Positions 46,004 through 55,168 of a stretch of DNA of 64,000 nucleotides are shown piece by piece. Origin of the DNA: Shewanella sp. Isolate13 (lineage in GTDB: Bacteria; Pseudomonadota; Gammaproteobacteria; Enterobacterales; Shewanellaceae); assembly GCF_022398325.1 (NCBI RefSeq), contig NZ_JAKEVD010000001.1:213831-277830 (forward strand), in the 5' to 3' direction. Under the pieces are notes generated by a model. That model was not told the origin of the DNA. It saw only the letters and a list, made by a program, of their open reading frames with translations, and did no database searches. How positions within the stretch are numbered: the stretch's first letter is position 1; each line of letters starts with the position of its first letter. A program made the position numbers and the translations under genes.

Positions 46004-46942
46004 CTATTGCTTATCTTCTTCCAAGCCGATGCTATTCATCCAGTGATCAAAATCCATCATATTGCCAGGTAGAATCACCTTACTCTGTCCAGAGCTGACA
46101 CCGTCAAGTTGCTTAAGGTACTGCGCCCCGAGCTGCATGCGCACCACGTTCTTACCGCCCGGCGCTGCAATAACGGTGGCCATACGCTCGATCGATTCAG
46201 CCGTGGCCCGGGCAATGGTTAAGATCTCCTCGCCCTTACCCTCTGCCTCGTTAATACGGCGCTGCATTTCACCCTCTGAGTGGTTAATCGTTTCAGTCTT
46301 GATCCCCTCAGAACGATTAATCTTACTCTGCTTATCACCCTCGCTCTTTGCCAATAGCGCGCGACGCTCACGCTCGGCATTTACCTGCATCTCCATGGCA
46401 TTTTTGACGGTTTCAGGTGGAGTGATATTTTTAATCTCATAGCGATGCACCCGAATGCCCCACATGGCACCTGCTTGATCTAGCACTTCGACCACTTTAG
46501 CACTAATCACGTCGCGCTCTTCGAAGGTGCGATCCAGATCTAGGGTGCCTATCACGCTACGGGTCGTGGTTTGCGCCAATTGAATTGCCGCATAGCGGTA
46601 ATCGGTAACGCCATAACTGGCCTTTACCGGATCAACCACCGAGATATAGATAACCCCATCGACTTCGACATTCACTTCATCGCAAGAGAAACACTCCTGT
46701 GGAGGGACATCGATAGTCTCCTCTTTGAGATCGTGAATATAAGCCACTTTATCGACAAAAGGCACTAAGGCATGAAAGCCCGCGTCTAAGGTTGAATGAT
46801 ATTTACCTAAGCGTTCAACGATATAGGCCGATTTTGTCGGCACTAATCGAATAGACTGAAACAGCTTAACCACGAAGATGGCAAAGATTAGGCCCCAGAT
46901 AGCCATTACAATTAAATCGGTATCTATTCCTGAGATGATCAT
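46004..46942 (-). CDS. SPFH/Band 7 membrane protein (QmcA/stomatin-like), distal paralogue
   Basis: 312 residues: N-terminal membrane helix (about 9-28), Band 7/SPFH domain (SAYIVERLGKYHSTLDAGFH) and a helical region with repeated INRSEG/INHSEG/INEAEG units. Such proteins form large membrane rings or microdomains. The start overlaps the stop of the upstream SPFH gene by one base (TAATG), so translation is coupled. Part of an NfeD-SPFH-SPFH operon. Confidence 0.9.
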   Translation of the reverse strand: MIISGIDTDLIVMAIWGLIFAIFVVKLFQSIRLVPTKSAYIVERLGKYHSTLDAGFHALVPFVDKVAYIHDLKEETIDVPPQECFSCDEVNVEVDGVIYISVVDPVKASYGVTDYRYAAIQLAQTTTRSVIGTLDLDRTFEERDVISAKVVEVLDQAGAMWGIRVHRYEIKNITPPETVKNAMEMQVNAERERRALLAKSEGDKQSKINRSEGIKTETINHSEGEMQRRINEAEGKGEEILTIARATAESIERMATVIAAPGGKNVVRMQLGAQYLKQLDGVSSGQSKVILPGNMMDFDHWMNSIGLEEDKQ

Positions 46943-47871
46943 TAGCGTGCTCCCTTCACTGAATTGGCAGACACCGCGTGAGTAACCTGCTCCATACCTT
47001 CAAAGAATCCCTCTATTTTAGCCAGCTCAGCGGGTACCACTGACACATCCGCTTCACCCAAGATCTTGCCAACCTGAGCAATAAACTGCTCTTTAAGCTG
47101 CATGTTCATCGCTTCATGCCCTCCCTCTTTGGCGAGCGCGGCAGAAACCAGCTCCATGCCTTCGGCCTTAGCACGGGCAATAATGGCAATCTCTTGCGCG
47201 GTACCTTTTGCCTCGTTAATACGGCGCTGTTTCTCACCTTCAGAGAGATTAATCGCTTCTTGGCGCTCACCTTCTGACAGATTAATCATCGCGGCTTTTT
47301 CTGCATTGGCCAGCGTGATCTCGGCGCGCTTACTGCGCTCCGCTTCCATCTGCTTCTCTAGGGTATGGATCACCTTACGTGACGGGGTGATATTTTTAAT
47401 CTCATAACGCAGCACCTTGATCCCCCAGGGATCCGATGCTTTATCAATTTCTCGTACTATCGACTCGTTGAGGCTATCTCGCTCGGAGAATGTCTGACTC
47501 AGACTTAACTTACCTATCTCTGAACGCATGGTGGTTTGTGCTAGGTTTACCGCCGCGCGGCGATAATCTTCAATACCGTAGCTGGCAAGCTTGCCATCCA
47601 TCACCTTGAGGTAAACTAAGCCATCGACTTCTAGCTGGGTATTATCTTTCGAGATACAGCTTTGTGGCGGCACGTCGAGCACCTGCTCACGGATTTCATG
47701 CTTATAGGCTACCCGATCAAAAAACGGGATCAAAAAGTGAAACCCGGGTTGAAGCACGGTGCGAAACTTACCTAAACGTTCAATCACATTGACCTCACGC
47801 ATAGGCACAATTAACAACAACTTATAGAGGATAAAAAAGACAAATAGAACAAAGAATGTAAATGCGAACAT
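46942..47871 (-). CDS. SPFH/Band 7 membrane protein (QmcA/stomatin-like), proximal paralogue
   Basis: 309 residues with an N-terminal membrane helix (about 2-22) and an SPFH domain (MREVNVIERLGKFRTVLQPG). A heptad-like region follows with successive INLSEGE and INEAKG units and the C-terminal IEGFFEGMEQ. It is paralogous to the protein at 46004, and both are encoded with NfeD. Two distinct subunits may co-assemble. Confidence 0.9.
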   Translation of the reverse strand: MFAFTFFVLFVFFILYKLLLIVPMREVNVIERLGKFRTVLQPGFHFLIPFFDRVAYKHEIREQVLDVPPQSCISKDNTQLEVDGLVYLKVMDGKLASYGIEDYRRAAVNLAQTTMRSEIGKLSLSQTFSERDSLNESIVREIDKASDPWGIKVLRYEIKNITPSRKVIHTLEKQMEAERSKRAEITLANAEKAAMINLSEGERQEAINLSEGEKQRRINEAKGTAQEIAIIARAKAEGMELVSAALAKEGGHEAMNMQLKEQFIAQVGKILGEADVSVVPAELAKIEGFFEGMEQVTHAVSANSVKGAR

Positions 47872-47897
47872 AGAGATCCCTTCCTTACTTAAACCAA

Positions 47898-48377
47898 TTA
47901 CTTTTCTACGAAGTGCTCTTCTTCAGCCTTGATAGGCTCAACCACTAGCGCAATATTATCTCTGCAGATAATCCTAACCTGAGAGCCTGCCGCAATCTCG
48001 CTACCATCTCCCAATGCCGACCATTCACAGCCTTGAAATTCGATCCGCCCCATTTTTTGCGCCGGACCTATGGTCTGTTTGACGACAGCGAGTTGACCGT
48101 AAATGTCGAGTTCTTCATCGGTATTACCGACATGAGCATCACCGCCGACCAACTTTTGTGTGACTTGACGAAAGAGTAACAGTAACACCATTGAGGCAAT
48201 AAACCACAGTGTTAAGCTTTGTACTATGCCTTCGACTAAACCTATAGCCAAGGCTGCAGCAACAACAAGACAAGCTGTGCCTAAGAGGATCACAATACCG
48301 CCCGGTAAAATGATCTCCGCCAGCATGAGGATAACCCCAATACATGCCCAAATTATTATCGGATTTGAAAACTCCAT
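47898..48377 (-). CDS. NfeD-like short membrane protein
   Basis: 159 residues: three or so membrane helices (about 5-70) followed by a C-terminal OB-fold-like beta domain (GQLAVVKQTIGPAQKMGRIE). NfeD1b proteins are the standard partners of SPFH proteins and are encoded just upstream, as here. First gene of the three-gene operon. Confidence 0.88.
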   Translation of the reverse strand: MEFSNPIIIWACIGVILMLAEIILPGGIVILLGTACLVVAAALAIGLVEGIVQSLTLWFIASMVLLLLFRQVTQKLVGGDAHVGNTDEELDIYGQLAVVKQTIGPAQKMGRIEFQGCEWSALGDGSEIAAGSQVRIICRDNIALVVEPIKAEEEHFVEK

Positions 48378-48767
48378 ATTTCCCCCTGAAATGAAAGAGC
48401 CTCAGATGACTATATCAGTTGCACAGGTTTTATGCGACATATTATGTCACCCGATAGTTAAGATAACGACCCCCAACACATAATCAAATTGTTAGCTTGC
48501 CAGAGTGAGCATCAATTTCCCGACAGTTAAAATGCGCATCATCTACAAGTGAATTCACATTTAAAGACAATCGCCAACCACAACCTGCAATATCAACAAC
48601 GCAACTATCAACAACTTACGCTAAGCGCATGCTATCCAACTCAAAAAGAATGACAAAACCTTTGAACATTGTTCACTTTACGCCTATATTCCCCGCCAGC
48701 AAAACTCACGTTTATTATTTAATAACTTACTGCGCCCTAAGCTCCTATAAAAATAAAAGGTTTTACG
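48378..48767. other. Divergent intergenic region upstream of the Tsx-like gene
   Basis: 390 bases. It contains the palindrome TGAACATTGTTCA at 48663-48675, about 93 bases before the Tsx-like ATG, and a short palindrome GTGAATTCAC near 48549. Neither matches a CRP or CytR site clearly. No reading frame. Confidence 0.5.
48663..48675. promoter_or_regulatory. Palindrome upstream of the Tsx-like gene
   Basis: TGAACA-T-TGTTCA, perfect six-base arms with a one-base centre. A dimeric repressor site is possible, but the protein is unknown. Confidence 0.3.
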
Positions 48768-49520
48768 ATGAACAAGAAATTACTTTGTTTGGCTTTGCTA
48801 GTCAGCCCAACAGCAATGGCTGACAATATGGTTAACTGGTGGGATGTGAGTGTCACTGCGCTATACGGTGAAAACTACGACCTCGCGCCATCAGAAAAAC
48901 AGACAACCTTAACCTTTGAAACCGCTGGTGATTGGAAATATGGCGACTGGTTTGCCTTCCAAGACGTGACTTACTTTAACGGCTCAAATGTCAGCAAAGA
49001 CAACACCACCTATGGTGAGATCTCTACTCGCTTAAGTGCAGGCAAAATTTTAGGTAAAACAGTAGGTTTTGGTCCTGTAACCGATCTATCGCTAGCACTC
49101 ACACTTGAAGAGGGTGAAGGCCCAGTAAAGAGCTTCCTGTACGGTGTCGGTATGGATATCAAGATCCCATACTTTAGCTACTTCCAGCTTAATACCTACC
49201 GTCGACACGCAATCAGCAGCGATAACATCAGTGATGGTTGGCAGTTAACGCCCGCATTTAGAATGGATTTCCCTGTCGGTAACTCGAATATCGTCTTCGA
49301 CGGTTTCATTGACTGGGTATTTGCAGCTGATGACGCAGCTTACGAGACGAACTTCCACTTCAACCCACAGCTTAAGTATGACCTAGGTGCGGTAGTACTA
49401 GGCGAGCATCAGAAAAACAAGCTATTTGTCGGTATCGAATATGATTACTGGAAAAATAAATACGGTGTCGATGGTATCGATCAGAACACTTACTCGGTGA
49501 TCGCTAAGTACCACTTCTAG
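48768..49520 (+). CDS. Tsx/OmpK-family outer-membrane nucleoside channel
   Basis: 250 residues with an 18-residue signal peptide (ending TAMA) and a 12-strand-type beta barrel ending in the aromatic YSVIAKYHF. DNMVNWWDVSVTALYG and GDWFAFQDVTYF are typical of OmpK/Tsx channels. The neighbouring uridine phosphorylase gene supports nucleoside uptake. Followed by a shared terminator. Confidence 0.85.
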   Translation: MNKKLLCLALLVSPTAMADNMVNWWDVSVTALYGENYDLAPSEKQTTLTFETAGDWKYGDWFAFQDVTYFNGSNVSKDNTTYGEISTRLSAGKILGKTVGFGPVTDLSLALTLEEGEGPVKSFLYGVGMDIKIPYFSYFQLNTYRRHAISSDNISDGWQLTPAFRMDFPVGNSNIVFDGFIDWVFAADDAAYETNFHFNPQLKYDLGAVVLGEHQKNKLFVGIEYDYWKNKYGVDGIDQNTYSVIAKYHF

Positions 49521-49537
49521 CACGGATCACAGTAAAC

Positions 49538-49564
49538 AAAAAAGGCGCCATCGGCGCCTTTTTT
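49538..49564. terminator. Bidirectional terminator between the Tsx-like gene and udp
   Basis: GGCGCC-ATC-GGCGCC stem, extended by A and T runs on the two sides. It serves both converging genes. Confidence 0.9.
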
Positions 49565-49581
49565 ATTGGGTTAAATCGCGG

Positions 49582-50340
49582 TTATGCAAGTAACTTTTTA
49601 GCCGCTGCCACAACGATAGAAACCGCACTGACTTCGGTTTTCTTCATTGTCGCTTCATCTGGGATCTCTTGCTGAGTACGGTTAACAATCACGCCGGCAA
49701 CACATGCCGCGCGCCATCCCTGTGAAGCACACATGGTAAAGAGCGTCGAAGACTCCATCTCGTAGTTAAGCACACCTAAGTCTTGCCACTCTTGCATTGA
49801 GCCCTTGAACTGGCGCGTTATACGACCCGAAACGGTATCGTAACGCTCTTGGCCTGGGTAGAAGGTATCTGATGAAGCTGTAATACCAATATGTGGCTCA
49901 AGGCCCGCTTCGCGGCTCGCCTCAACCATAGCCGTTGTACATTCAAAGTTTGCTACCGCTGGGTACTCCATCGGCGCAAAGTGCAGGCTTGCGCCGTCTA
50001 AACGCACCGACGCTTGAGTCACAATCACATCGCCCACATTCACATGTGACTGAATCGCACCTGTGGTACCTACTCGAAGGAAAGTACGTACACCAAGCTG
50101 GGCTAGCTCCTCAACGGCGATCGATGTCGATGGACCACCAATACCCGTTGAACAAACGACAACAGGCTTACCCTCGATATATGCCAAGTAGCTGGTATAT
50201 TCACGGTGACTCGCTAAAAATGTCGCATTCTCCATCAACTCGGCAATACGCTTAACACGCTCAGGATCGCCTGGCACGATCGCTAAACTAGCACCATCTA
50301 ACATCTCTTTAGTTAAGCCTAAATGAAATACATCAGACAT
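49582..50340 (-). CDS. udp: Uridine phosphorylase
   Basis: 252 residues from ATG 50340 ([20 protein letters not shown]), which matches E. coli Udp. The ORF start at 50358 adds six residues without a ribosome site. It cleaves uridine with phosphate to uracil and ribose 1-phosphate. [14 protein letters not shown], the phosphate-binding GTTGAI and the nucleoside-binding [10 protein letters not shown] are present. A possible CRP site lies about 80 bases upstream. Confidence 0.95.
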   Translation of the reverse strand: MSDVFHLGLTKEMLDGASLAIVPGDPERVKRIAELMENATFLASHREYTSYLAYIEGKPVVVCSTGIGGPSTSIAVEELAQLGVRTFLRVGTTGAIQSHVNVGDVIVTQASVRLDGASLHFAPMEYPAVANFECTTAMVEASREAGLEPHIGITASSDTFYPGQERYDTVSGRITRQFKGSMQEWQDLGVLNYEMESSTLFTMCASQGWRAACVAGVIVNRTQQEIPDEATMKKTEVSAVSIVVAAAKKLLA

Positions 50341-50835
50341 CGTGAAAACCCCTTTCATTTTTGAATTTATAAATCTAATTGAAGCGACTTTAACCTAGTC
50401 TTGGCGCTAAAAAGGTTAAGTCGATCACACTTTCTCCGCCAAGAGTAAATGATTTGTCGTAATCTAGTTACTAAATCAACTTAGACTCTGAGCTAGAATA
50501 TAGCAGTTACTGGCCATACTGCCAGCCATGAAAGATGAGGTTTGATAAACAATAACACTAAGATCCTAGACCCTAGCTGACAAGAAATAAGTTACAGGTT
50601 AGCAACAGCTTAGCTAGCTCCTTCAAGCGAAGCCGTTACACTAGGATCGCAAGTTTTCTGGGCTCATTTCTGAAGCTTATTTATGGGGCATCATGGCAAA
50701 AATATCTCCGGCTCCAACGTGTATTTCTAATCGCTCACAATTTGATCGACATCACATTTAGCAGCAAGTAATCGCGGTAATTTAAAACTGTACCAAATGA
50801 ACTATCCGCAAAAAACCGCTAAAAAGGACGCCTGC
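50341..50835. other. Divergent intergenic region between udp and a DUF465 gene
   Basis: 495 bases. It holds a candidate CRP site (50414-50429) and, near 50560-50660, a stretch with CCTAGACCCTAG-like words resembling the repeats at 2721-3270. No gene seen. Confidence 0.5.
50414..50429 (-). promoter_or_regulatory. Candidate CRP site upstream of udp
   Basis: Minus strand TGTGATCGACTTAACC: the first half-site TGTGA is perfect, the second keeps three of five positions. It is centred about 81 bases before the udp ATG. udp is CRP-activated in enterobacteria. Confidence 0.35.
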
Positions 50836-51051
50836 ATGTTTCCAGAATACAGAGAACTTATCAGCCAACTAAAGACATCTGATAGCCATTTTCAGAAGAA
50901 GTTTCACAAGCATAACGAACTCGATGAGGAGATAAAGAATCTGGAGAAAAACATCGCTAGCGACTACACCTCAGAGCTGCATAAACTCAAGCTTAAGAAG
51001 CTACATTTAAAAGAAGAGATCTACGATATTTTGAAGGGGCATTCTGCTTAA
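50836..51051 (+). CDS. DUF465/YdcH-family small coiled-coil protein
   Basis: 71 residues from ATG 50836 (AAGGA upstream); the frame is open from 50797. MFPEYRELISQLKTSDSHFQ and HNELDEEIKNLEKN are the family signature, followed by KLKKLHLKEEIYDIL. Highly helical and charged. Function unknown in general. Confidence 0.88.
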   Translation: MFPEYRELISQLKTSDSHFQKKFHKHNELDEEIKNLEKNIASDYTSELHKLKLKKLHLKEEIYDILKGHSA

Positions 51052-51062
51052 AGCAGTTAGAA

Positions 51063-51089
51063 GAAAAAAGGGCGCTGAGCGCCCTTTTT
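51063..51089. terminator. Rho-independent terminator after the DUF465 gene
   Basis: GGGCGC-TGA-GCGCCC stem flanked by six A and six T residues. It can act in both directions. Confidence 0.9.
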
Positions 51090-51130
51090 TATCTTCTAAC
51101 TGTGTTTATACATTTATAAAGTAGATGATG

Positions 51131-51589
51131 CTATTTCAAGTCTGCTAACAGCGCATCAGCTGTCTCATAGAAAGCAATCTTAGTTATCTGGTTATTATTA
51201 AGCTCAACCAAGGTCGCTTGATCCTTTTGCGCAGGCAAAGGCATAGTTAGCTCACCTTCGTTATCCAGCGCCACTCTATATGGAAACTTTTTAAACTGAG
51301 GTAAAGCGACAAAACGTGCAATCAAAGATGGCATGCCACTGATGTCCGCCACATAAATCAGGCCAGTATCTTTCACCAACTCAGGTTCAGCCTCCAGCGC
51401 CTCTTGGATAACAGTTCCGCCATCCATACTACGACTAAATAAAACCCGAGTTGTGCTGCTATCGACCTGATATTGCGCTTCATGTTGATCTTGCAACTTA
51501 ATATCAATAATTTGGTCGCCAACTTGATAGGTGCTTGCCCAAACCGATGTGGCAAATAGGCTAGATAAAACAAAAATAACGGCTCTCAT
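51131..51589 (-). CDS. Periplasmic protein, possible thioredoxin-fold, no active cysteine
   Basis: 152 residues with signal peptide (1-18, ending VWA). The order VGDQIIDIKLQDQHEAQYQV, then a beta strand TRVLFSRS and a helix, resembles AhpC/TlpA-type folds, but there is no cysteine in the mature protein. No catalytic assignment is possible. Confidence 0.6.
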   Translation of the reverse strand: MRAVIFVLSSLFATSVWASTYQVGDQIIDIKLQDQHEAQYQVDSSTTRVLFSRSMDGGTVIQEALEAEPELVKDTGLIYVADISGMPSLIARFVALPQFKKFPYRVALDNEGELTMPLPAQKDQATLVELNNNQITKIAFYETADALLADLK

Positions 51590-51800
51590 AATTGGACTCG
51601 GCTAATTAGTATTAACAAAAAGAGTAACCTATTCTTTAAAGACCAACAGTAAACTTAGCGGCAAAGCATGATCCTCTTCACGCAAAGCGTCCGCACTACA
51701 AAACAAACCCCTCCTATAGCAATACACATATAAAATATAAGTTACAAACTAGTGTATTTTCAGTAAGCTAATCGGGAAAGGTTGTCAGAAGGATACAAAA

Positions 51801-52637
51801 ATGAATGAGCAAGGATTAGACCAAGAAATCGCGCAGCTGCAAAATGCCTATACCGCGATAACCGAATTTTTGGTGCAGTATAGCTTTAGTATTCTTGGTG
51901 CCATCATCATCTTCTTAATTGGCCTGTGGCTCGCCTCTAAAGCCGCCAACCTGGTCACGCGAATTTTCGAAAAGCATGAAATCGATATCACCCTGAGTAA
52001 TTTTACCAGTAACTTCGTCCGCATCTTAATCATACTGATGGTGGCAGTGATAGCTTTAGGCAAGCTAGGTATTAGTGTCACTCCGATGGTTGCCGCAATC
52101 GGTGCCGCCTCTCTCGGTGCTGGCTTAGCCTTACAGGGAATGCTATCTAACTATGCAGCCGGAATTACCATTATTGTGACTCGACCTTTCATAGTAGGTA
52201 ATACCATCGAAGTTAAAGGAGTCGGCGGCTTAGTTAAAGACATTCACCTTGGTATGACGGTGTTAACCAATGAAGAAGGTGAAGAGATCAACATCCCCAA
52301 TAAGCATATTGTCGGTGAGATCTTACATAACTCCTTCGCCAATAAGCTGGTCGAAACCAAATTAAATATCAGTTATCAGGCCGATCCCCAGCAGGTCATA
52401 AACTTACTCGCTAAAGTCTTAAGTGACAGCTCAATCGTCTATCAGGGTGATAAAGCCCAAGTTGGCGTAAATGACTTTAACAGTATTGGTATTGAGATAG
52501 GTGTTCGCTATTGGGTGGCGACTCAAAGTTATTACCAAGACAAATACCAAACCAACGCGGCCCTCTTTAAAGCCCTTAAAGAGGCCGATATCGAGATCCC
52601 TTGCCCTGTTAAGCAGATACATATTCAGCAGCCTTAG
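51801..52637 (+). CDS. mscS: Small-conductance mechanosensitive channel MscS
   Basis: 278 residues with three membrane helices. The pore helix is AAIGAASLGAGLALQGMLSN and the following beta domain begins IVGNTIEVKGVGG. Normal length for E. coli-type MscS. It releases solutes on hypo-osmotic shock. ATG 51801 is preceded by AAGGA. Confidence 0.93.
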   Translation: MNEQGLDQEIAQLQNAYTAITEFLVQYSFSILGAIIIFLIGLWLASKAANLVTRIFEKHEIDITLSNFTSNFVRILIILMVAVIALGKLGISVTPMVAAIGAASLGAGLALQGMLSNYAAGITIIVTRPFIVGNTIEVKGVGGLVKDIHLGMTVLTNEEGEEINIPNKHIVGEILHNSFANKLVETKLNISYQADPQQVINLLAKVLSDSSIVYQGDKAQVGVNDFNSIGIEIGVRYWVATQSYYQDKYQTNAALFKALKEADIEIPCPVKQIHIQQP

Positions 52638-52878
52638 GTTAATTAGCACTATAGCGGTGTCATATTCGCCGCTATCTATTGCTGTTTTTCATCATCCAAT
52701 TTACTTATGGAAAAAGTCCCCACAGCCGTATTTTTGTGAGTTCCAACCTTTAGTTATGACCTACTCATAAGTAAAGCGAATAATCGTTATTGCATTTACT
52801 CTATCGCTCTAATTTAGCCAATCCCGCAAAATGCGCTCCATTGAAATGAGAGACGAATTAAAACTCACTGGAGATAAC

Positions 52879-53919
52879 ATGATGAACAAGACACTAATTG
52901 CACTAGCATTAATGAGTACATGTGGTTACGCCAATGCAGCCGATATCGATAACACTTGGTACATAGGTGCCGGTGCTGGTCAAAGCAACTATGAGTCAGT
53001 TGACGCCGCTAGCCACCTAGGCGATGACAGCGATTTAGCTTGGAATGCCCTAGTGGGTTATCAGCTAAACAAATACTTGGCCTTCGAAGCGGGTTGGCAA
53101 GATCTCGGCACCAACGACGACACTCACATGTGGGGCGGCCTAGACGGTAGCCAGTCTATCGATGTCGACGGCTTTACACTGGGTGCTGTGGGTACACTGC
53201 CTCTAAATGAAAAGTGGTTCTTAACTGGTGAAGCGGGTGCTTATCAATACCACCTAGCGCACCAGATGAGTGCGAATAAATATGTTAGTGCTACCGATAC
53301 CGCCGCATACTTTGGCGCAGGTGTGGGCTACAACATCACTGACTCTTTAGCTATTTCAGCTAAGTACCGCCGCTTTGCCGGTATCGATGAAACCGCATGG
53401 AACACGGCAAACATGGACGCACAGACAGTGGGTCTACAGCTAACTTACCGTTTCGGTGTGAAGCCTACGACAACAACAGCCGTTGTGCTACCAGCCGTGA
53501 TTGAGAAGCAGACTAAGCCTATGCCTCGTCCAGAGCCAAAGCCTGAGCCTAAGTATGAAATTCATACCGAAAAAAGCAGTGTAGCCGTACTATTTGGCTT
53601 CGACTCATCAGAGCTAACTAGCGCTGCCAAGGCTAAGCTAGATCAGGTTATTCAGCTTTCAAAGAGCAAAGAACAAGACGTTATCTTGCTAAACGGTCAA
53701 TCTGATAACCAAGGTGATAACCAATACAACCTTAAGCTATCTGAAAAGCGTGTACAGCATGTAGAAGCCTACCTCGTTTCTCATGGTGTGGAAGTGAAGA
53801 AGATCGATACTCAAGCCGTTGGCGAACAAGATGCTCATGCCGATACCCGTAAAGATCGTGCCCTAGAGCGCCGCGTAATCGTGACTCTAACTAGCCAAGA
53901 AAAAGTGCAAGTTTCTTAA
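52879..53919 (+). CDS. OmpA-family outer-membrane protein
   Basis: 346 residues from ATG 52879 (GGAG six bases upstream); the frame starts earlier at 52831. Signal peptide to about residue 21 (ANA), an eight-strand OmpA barrel (about 22-190), a Pro/Lys/Glu linker (MPRPEPKPEPKYE) and an OmpA-like peptidoglycan-binding domain (FGFDSSELTSAAKAKLDQV). In the latter GQSDNQGDNQYN and LSEKRVQHV keep the binding Asp and Arg. It should tether the outer membrane to the wall. Confidence 0.9.
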   Translation: MMNKTLIALALMSTCGYANAADIDNTWYIGAGAGQSNYESVDAASHLGDDSDLAWNALVGYQLNKYLAFEAGWQDLGTNDDTHMWGGLDGSQSIDVDGFTLGAVGTLPLNEKWFLTGEAGAYQYHLAHQMSANKYVSATDTAAYFGAGVGYNITDSLAISAKYRRFAGIDETAWNTANMDAQTVGLQLTYRFGVKPTTTTAVVLPAVIEKQTKPMPRPEPKPEPKYEIHTEKSSVAVLFGFDSSELTSAAKAKLDQVIQLSKSKEQDVILLNGQSDNQGDNQYNLKLSEKRVQHVEAYLVSHGVEVKKIDTQAVGEQDAHADTRKDRALERRVIVTLTSQEKVQVS

Positions 53920-54042
53920 AAACACTGATTCAGATTAAATCTTGTATCACCAATAGGGACCCGACACCGCCAGGATGGCGAAACGATACGCTAGGATCCC
54001 ACAAATCTTGCCATGCCCTTGGCATAAGGTTTTGGGGTGTAA

Positions 54043-54075
54043 GATTCACGTCAACTAGGACGGTTGACGTGAATC
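54043..54075. repeat. 13-base inverted repeat
   Basis: GATTCACGTCAAC and GTTGACGTGAATC, perfect, around TAGGACG. No T run follows, so it may be a weak terminator, an mRNA-stabilising stem or a protein site. Confidence 0.7.
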
Positions 54076-54125
54076 CTTACCAAGGAAATATACAGGGAAT
54101 ATTTGCACTTAATCTAAGGATAGAC

Positions 54126-54227
54126 ATGAGCCAAGGACGGCTTCATTTACTCCAGAACAACTCACACCAACATGATCTATTCAAGCTGAACTTTATCGTT
54201 TATAGTCAATTTGTTAATGGAGGCTAG
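54126..54227 (+). CDS. Candidate 33-residue leader peptide of the LysR pair
   Basis: MSQGRLHLLQNNSHQHDLFK and 13 more residues, with AAGGA six bases before the ATG. The stop codon lies inside the GGAGGCTAGG stretch that precedes the LysR ATG at 54236, so its translation could control access to that ribosome site. Comparison with relatives is needed to tell it from chance. Confidence 0.3.
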   Translation: MSQGRLHLLQNNSHQHDLFKLNFIVYSQFVNGG

Positions 54228-54235
54228 GTAACATA

Positions 54236-55168
54236 ATGCTAACTCAGCTCAATCTTGAACGACTGAAAAATTGCGATTTAAACCTATTGCTGGCCCTTGC
54301 GGTACTGCTCAATGAGGCCCATGTTTCCAATGCCGCCAAGCAACTTGGTTTGTCTCAATCGGCGATGAGCCAGATGCTAAAACGCTTACGGCTAATGTTT
54401 AACGATCCCCTACTGCTCAAGAGCAACAACGGCATGACCTTAACCAACAAGGCTCAAGCCATCGCATTAGAATTAACCCCTCTCTTGGATAAAACGGCCC
54501 GCATCTTAGAAGCCGAACACTTCAGCCCCAAAACGGCTCAGGGGAGAATACGCTTTATTATGAGTGATGTGACCGCTCAGCTAATTATCACCCCATTAAT
54601 CGAGCTGATGAGCGAAAAAGCGCCTGGAATAGAGCTGGAATATATTTCACAAAACGCCAATGGTTTTCAGTTACTCAGACGAGGACAAGTTGATGCGGTT
54701 ATCGGCTTCTACGATAATGTGCCAAGCCCAATTGTCAGTGAACCCATCGGCCTAGCCCCGTGGCAAATGGTCACCCACAAAGTGACCAACAAGCAAAATC
54801 TCCACGCCCATAAAGATGCTATCAAGCTATTACGCTATCAATTTCAAGAGCATAATCAGCTACAGTCAATTGAAGCACTTAAGCACCTCGATATACTCGA
54901 TGCGGCATACGCTTTGACAACTAACTCTTTAAGCACGCTGCTCTATGCGCTGCAAACCAATAACACCGTTACCTTGCTGCCCCATTTCGCCATGCAGATT
55001 TTACCCGAGCATGAGACGAAAGATTTTGACTGGCTCGGCTCGCCCATCAATCTAGAACTTAAAATCTGCTGGGATCGCCACCACAGAGCACCTGAGCTAC
55101 AGCAGTGGTTTAGACGTCAGTTAGTGACGCTTTTTCACCAACACTTTCCTTTAGCACAAACCTTATGA
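54236..55168 (+). CDS. LysR-family transcriptional regulator (first of pair)
   Basis: 310 residues. N-terminal HTH (NLLLALAVLLNEAHVSNAAK then SQSAMSQMLKRLR) and a C-terminal effector-binding domain. It resembles the NodD/LeuO-like group of LysR regulators. The stop overlaps the next LysR start as ATGA. Target and ligand unknown. Confidence 0.88.
   Translation: MLTQLNLERLKNCDLNLLLALAVLLNEAHVSNAAKQLGLSQSAMSQMLKRLRLMFNDPLLLKSNNGMTLTNKAQAIALELTPLLDKTARILEAEHFSPKTAQGRIRFIMSDVTAQLIITPLIELMSEKAPGIELEYISQNANGFQLLRRGQVDAVIGFYDNVPSPIVSEPIGLAPWQMVTHKVTNKQNLHAHKDAIKLLRYQFQEHNQLQSIEALKHLDILDAAYALTTNSLSTLLYALQTNNTVTLLPHFAMQILPEHETKDFDWLGSPINLELKICWDRHHRAPELQQWFRRQLVTLFHQHFPLAQTL

Larger units (their letters stand above)
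53920..54235. other. Region between the OmpA-like gene and a LysR gene
   Basis: 316 bases holding a short hairpin (CGCCA-GGA-TGGCG near 53972), a 13-base inverted repeat at 54043-54075 and a small frame at 54126-54227. Confidence 0.5.
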
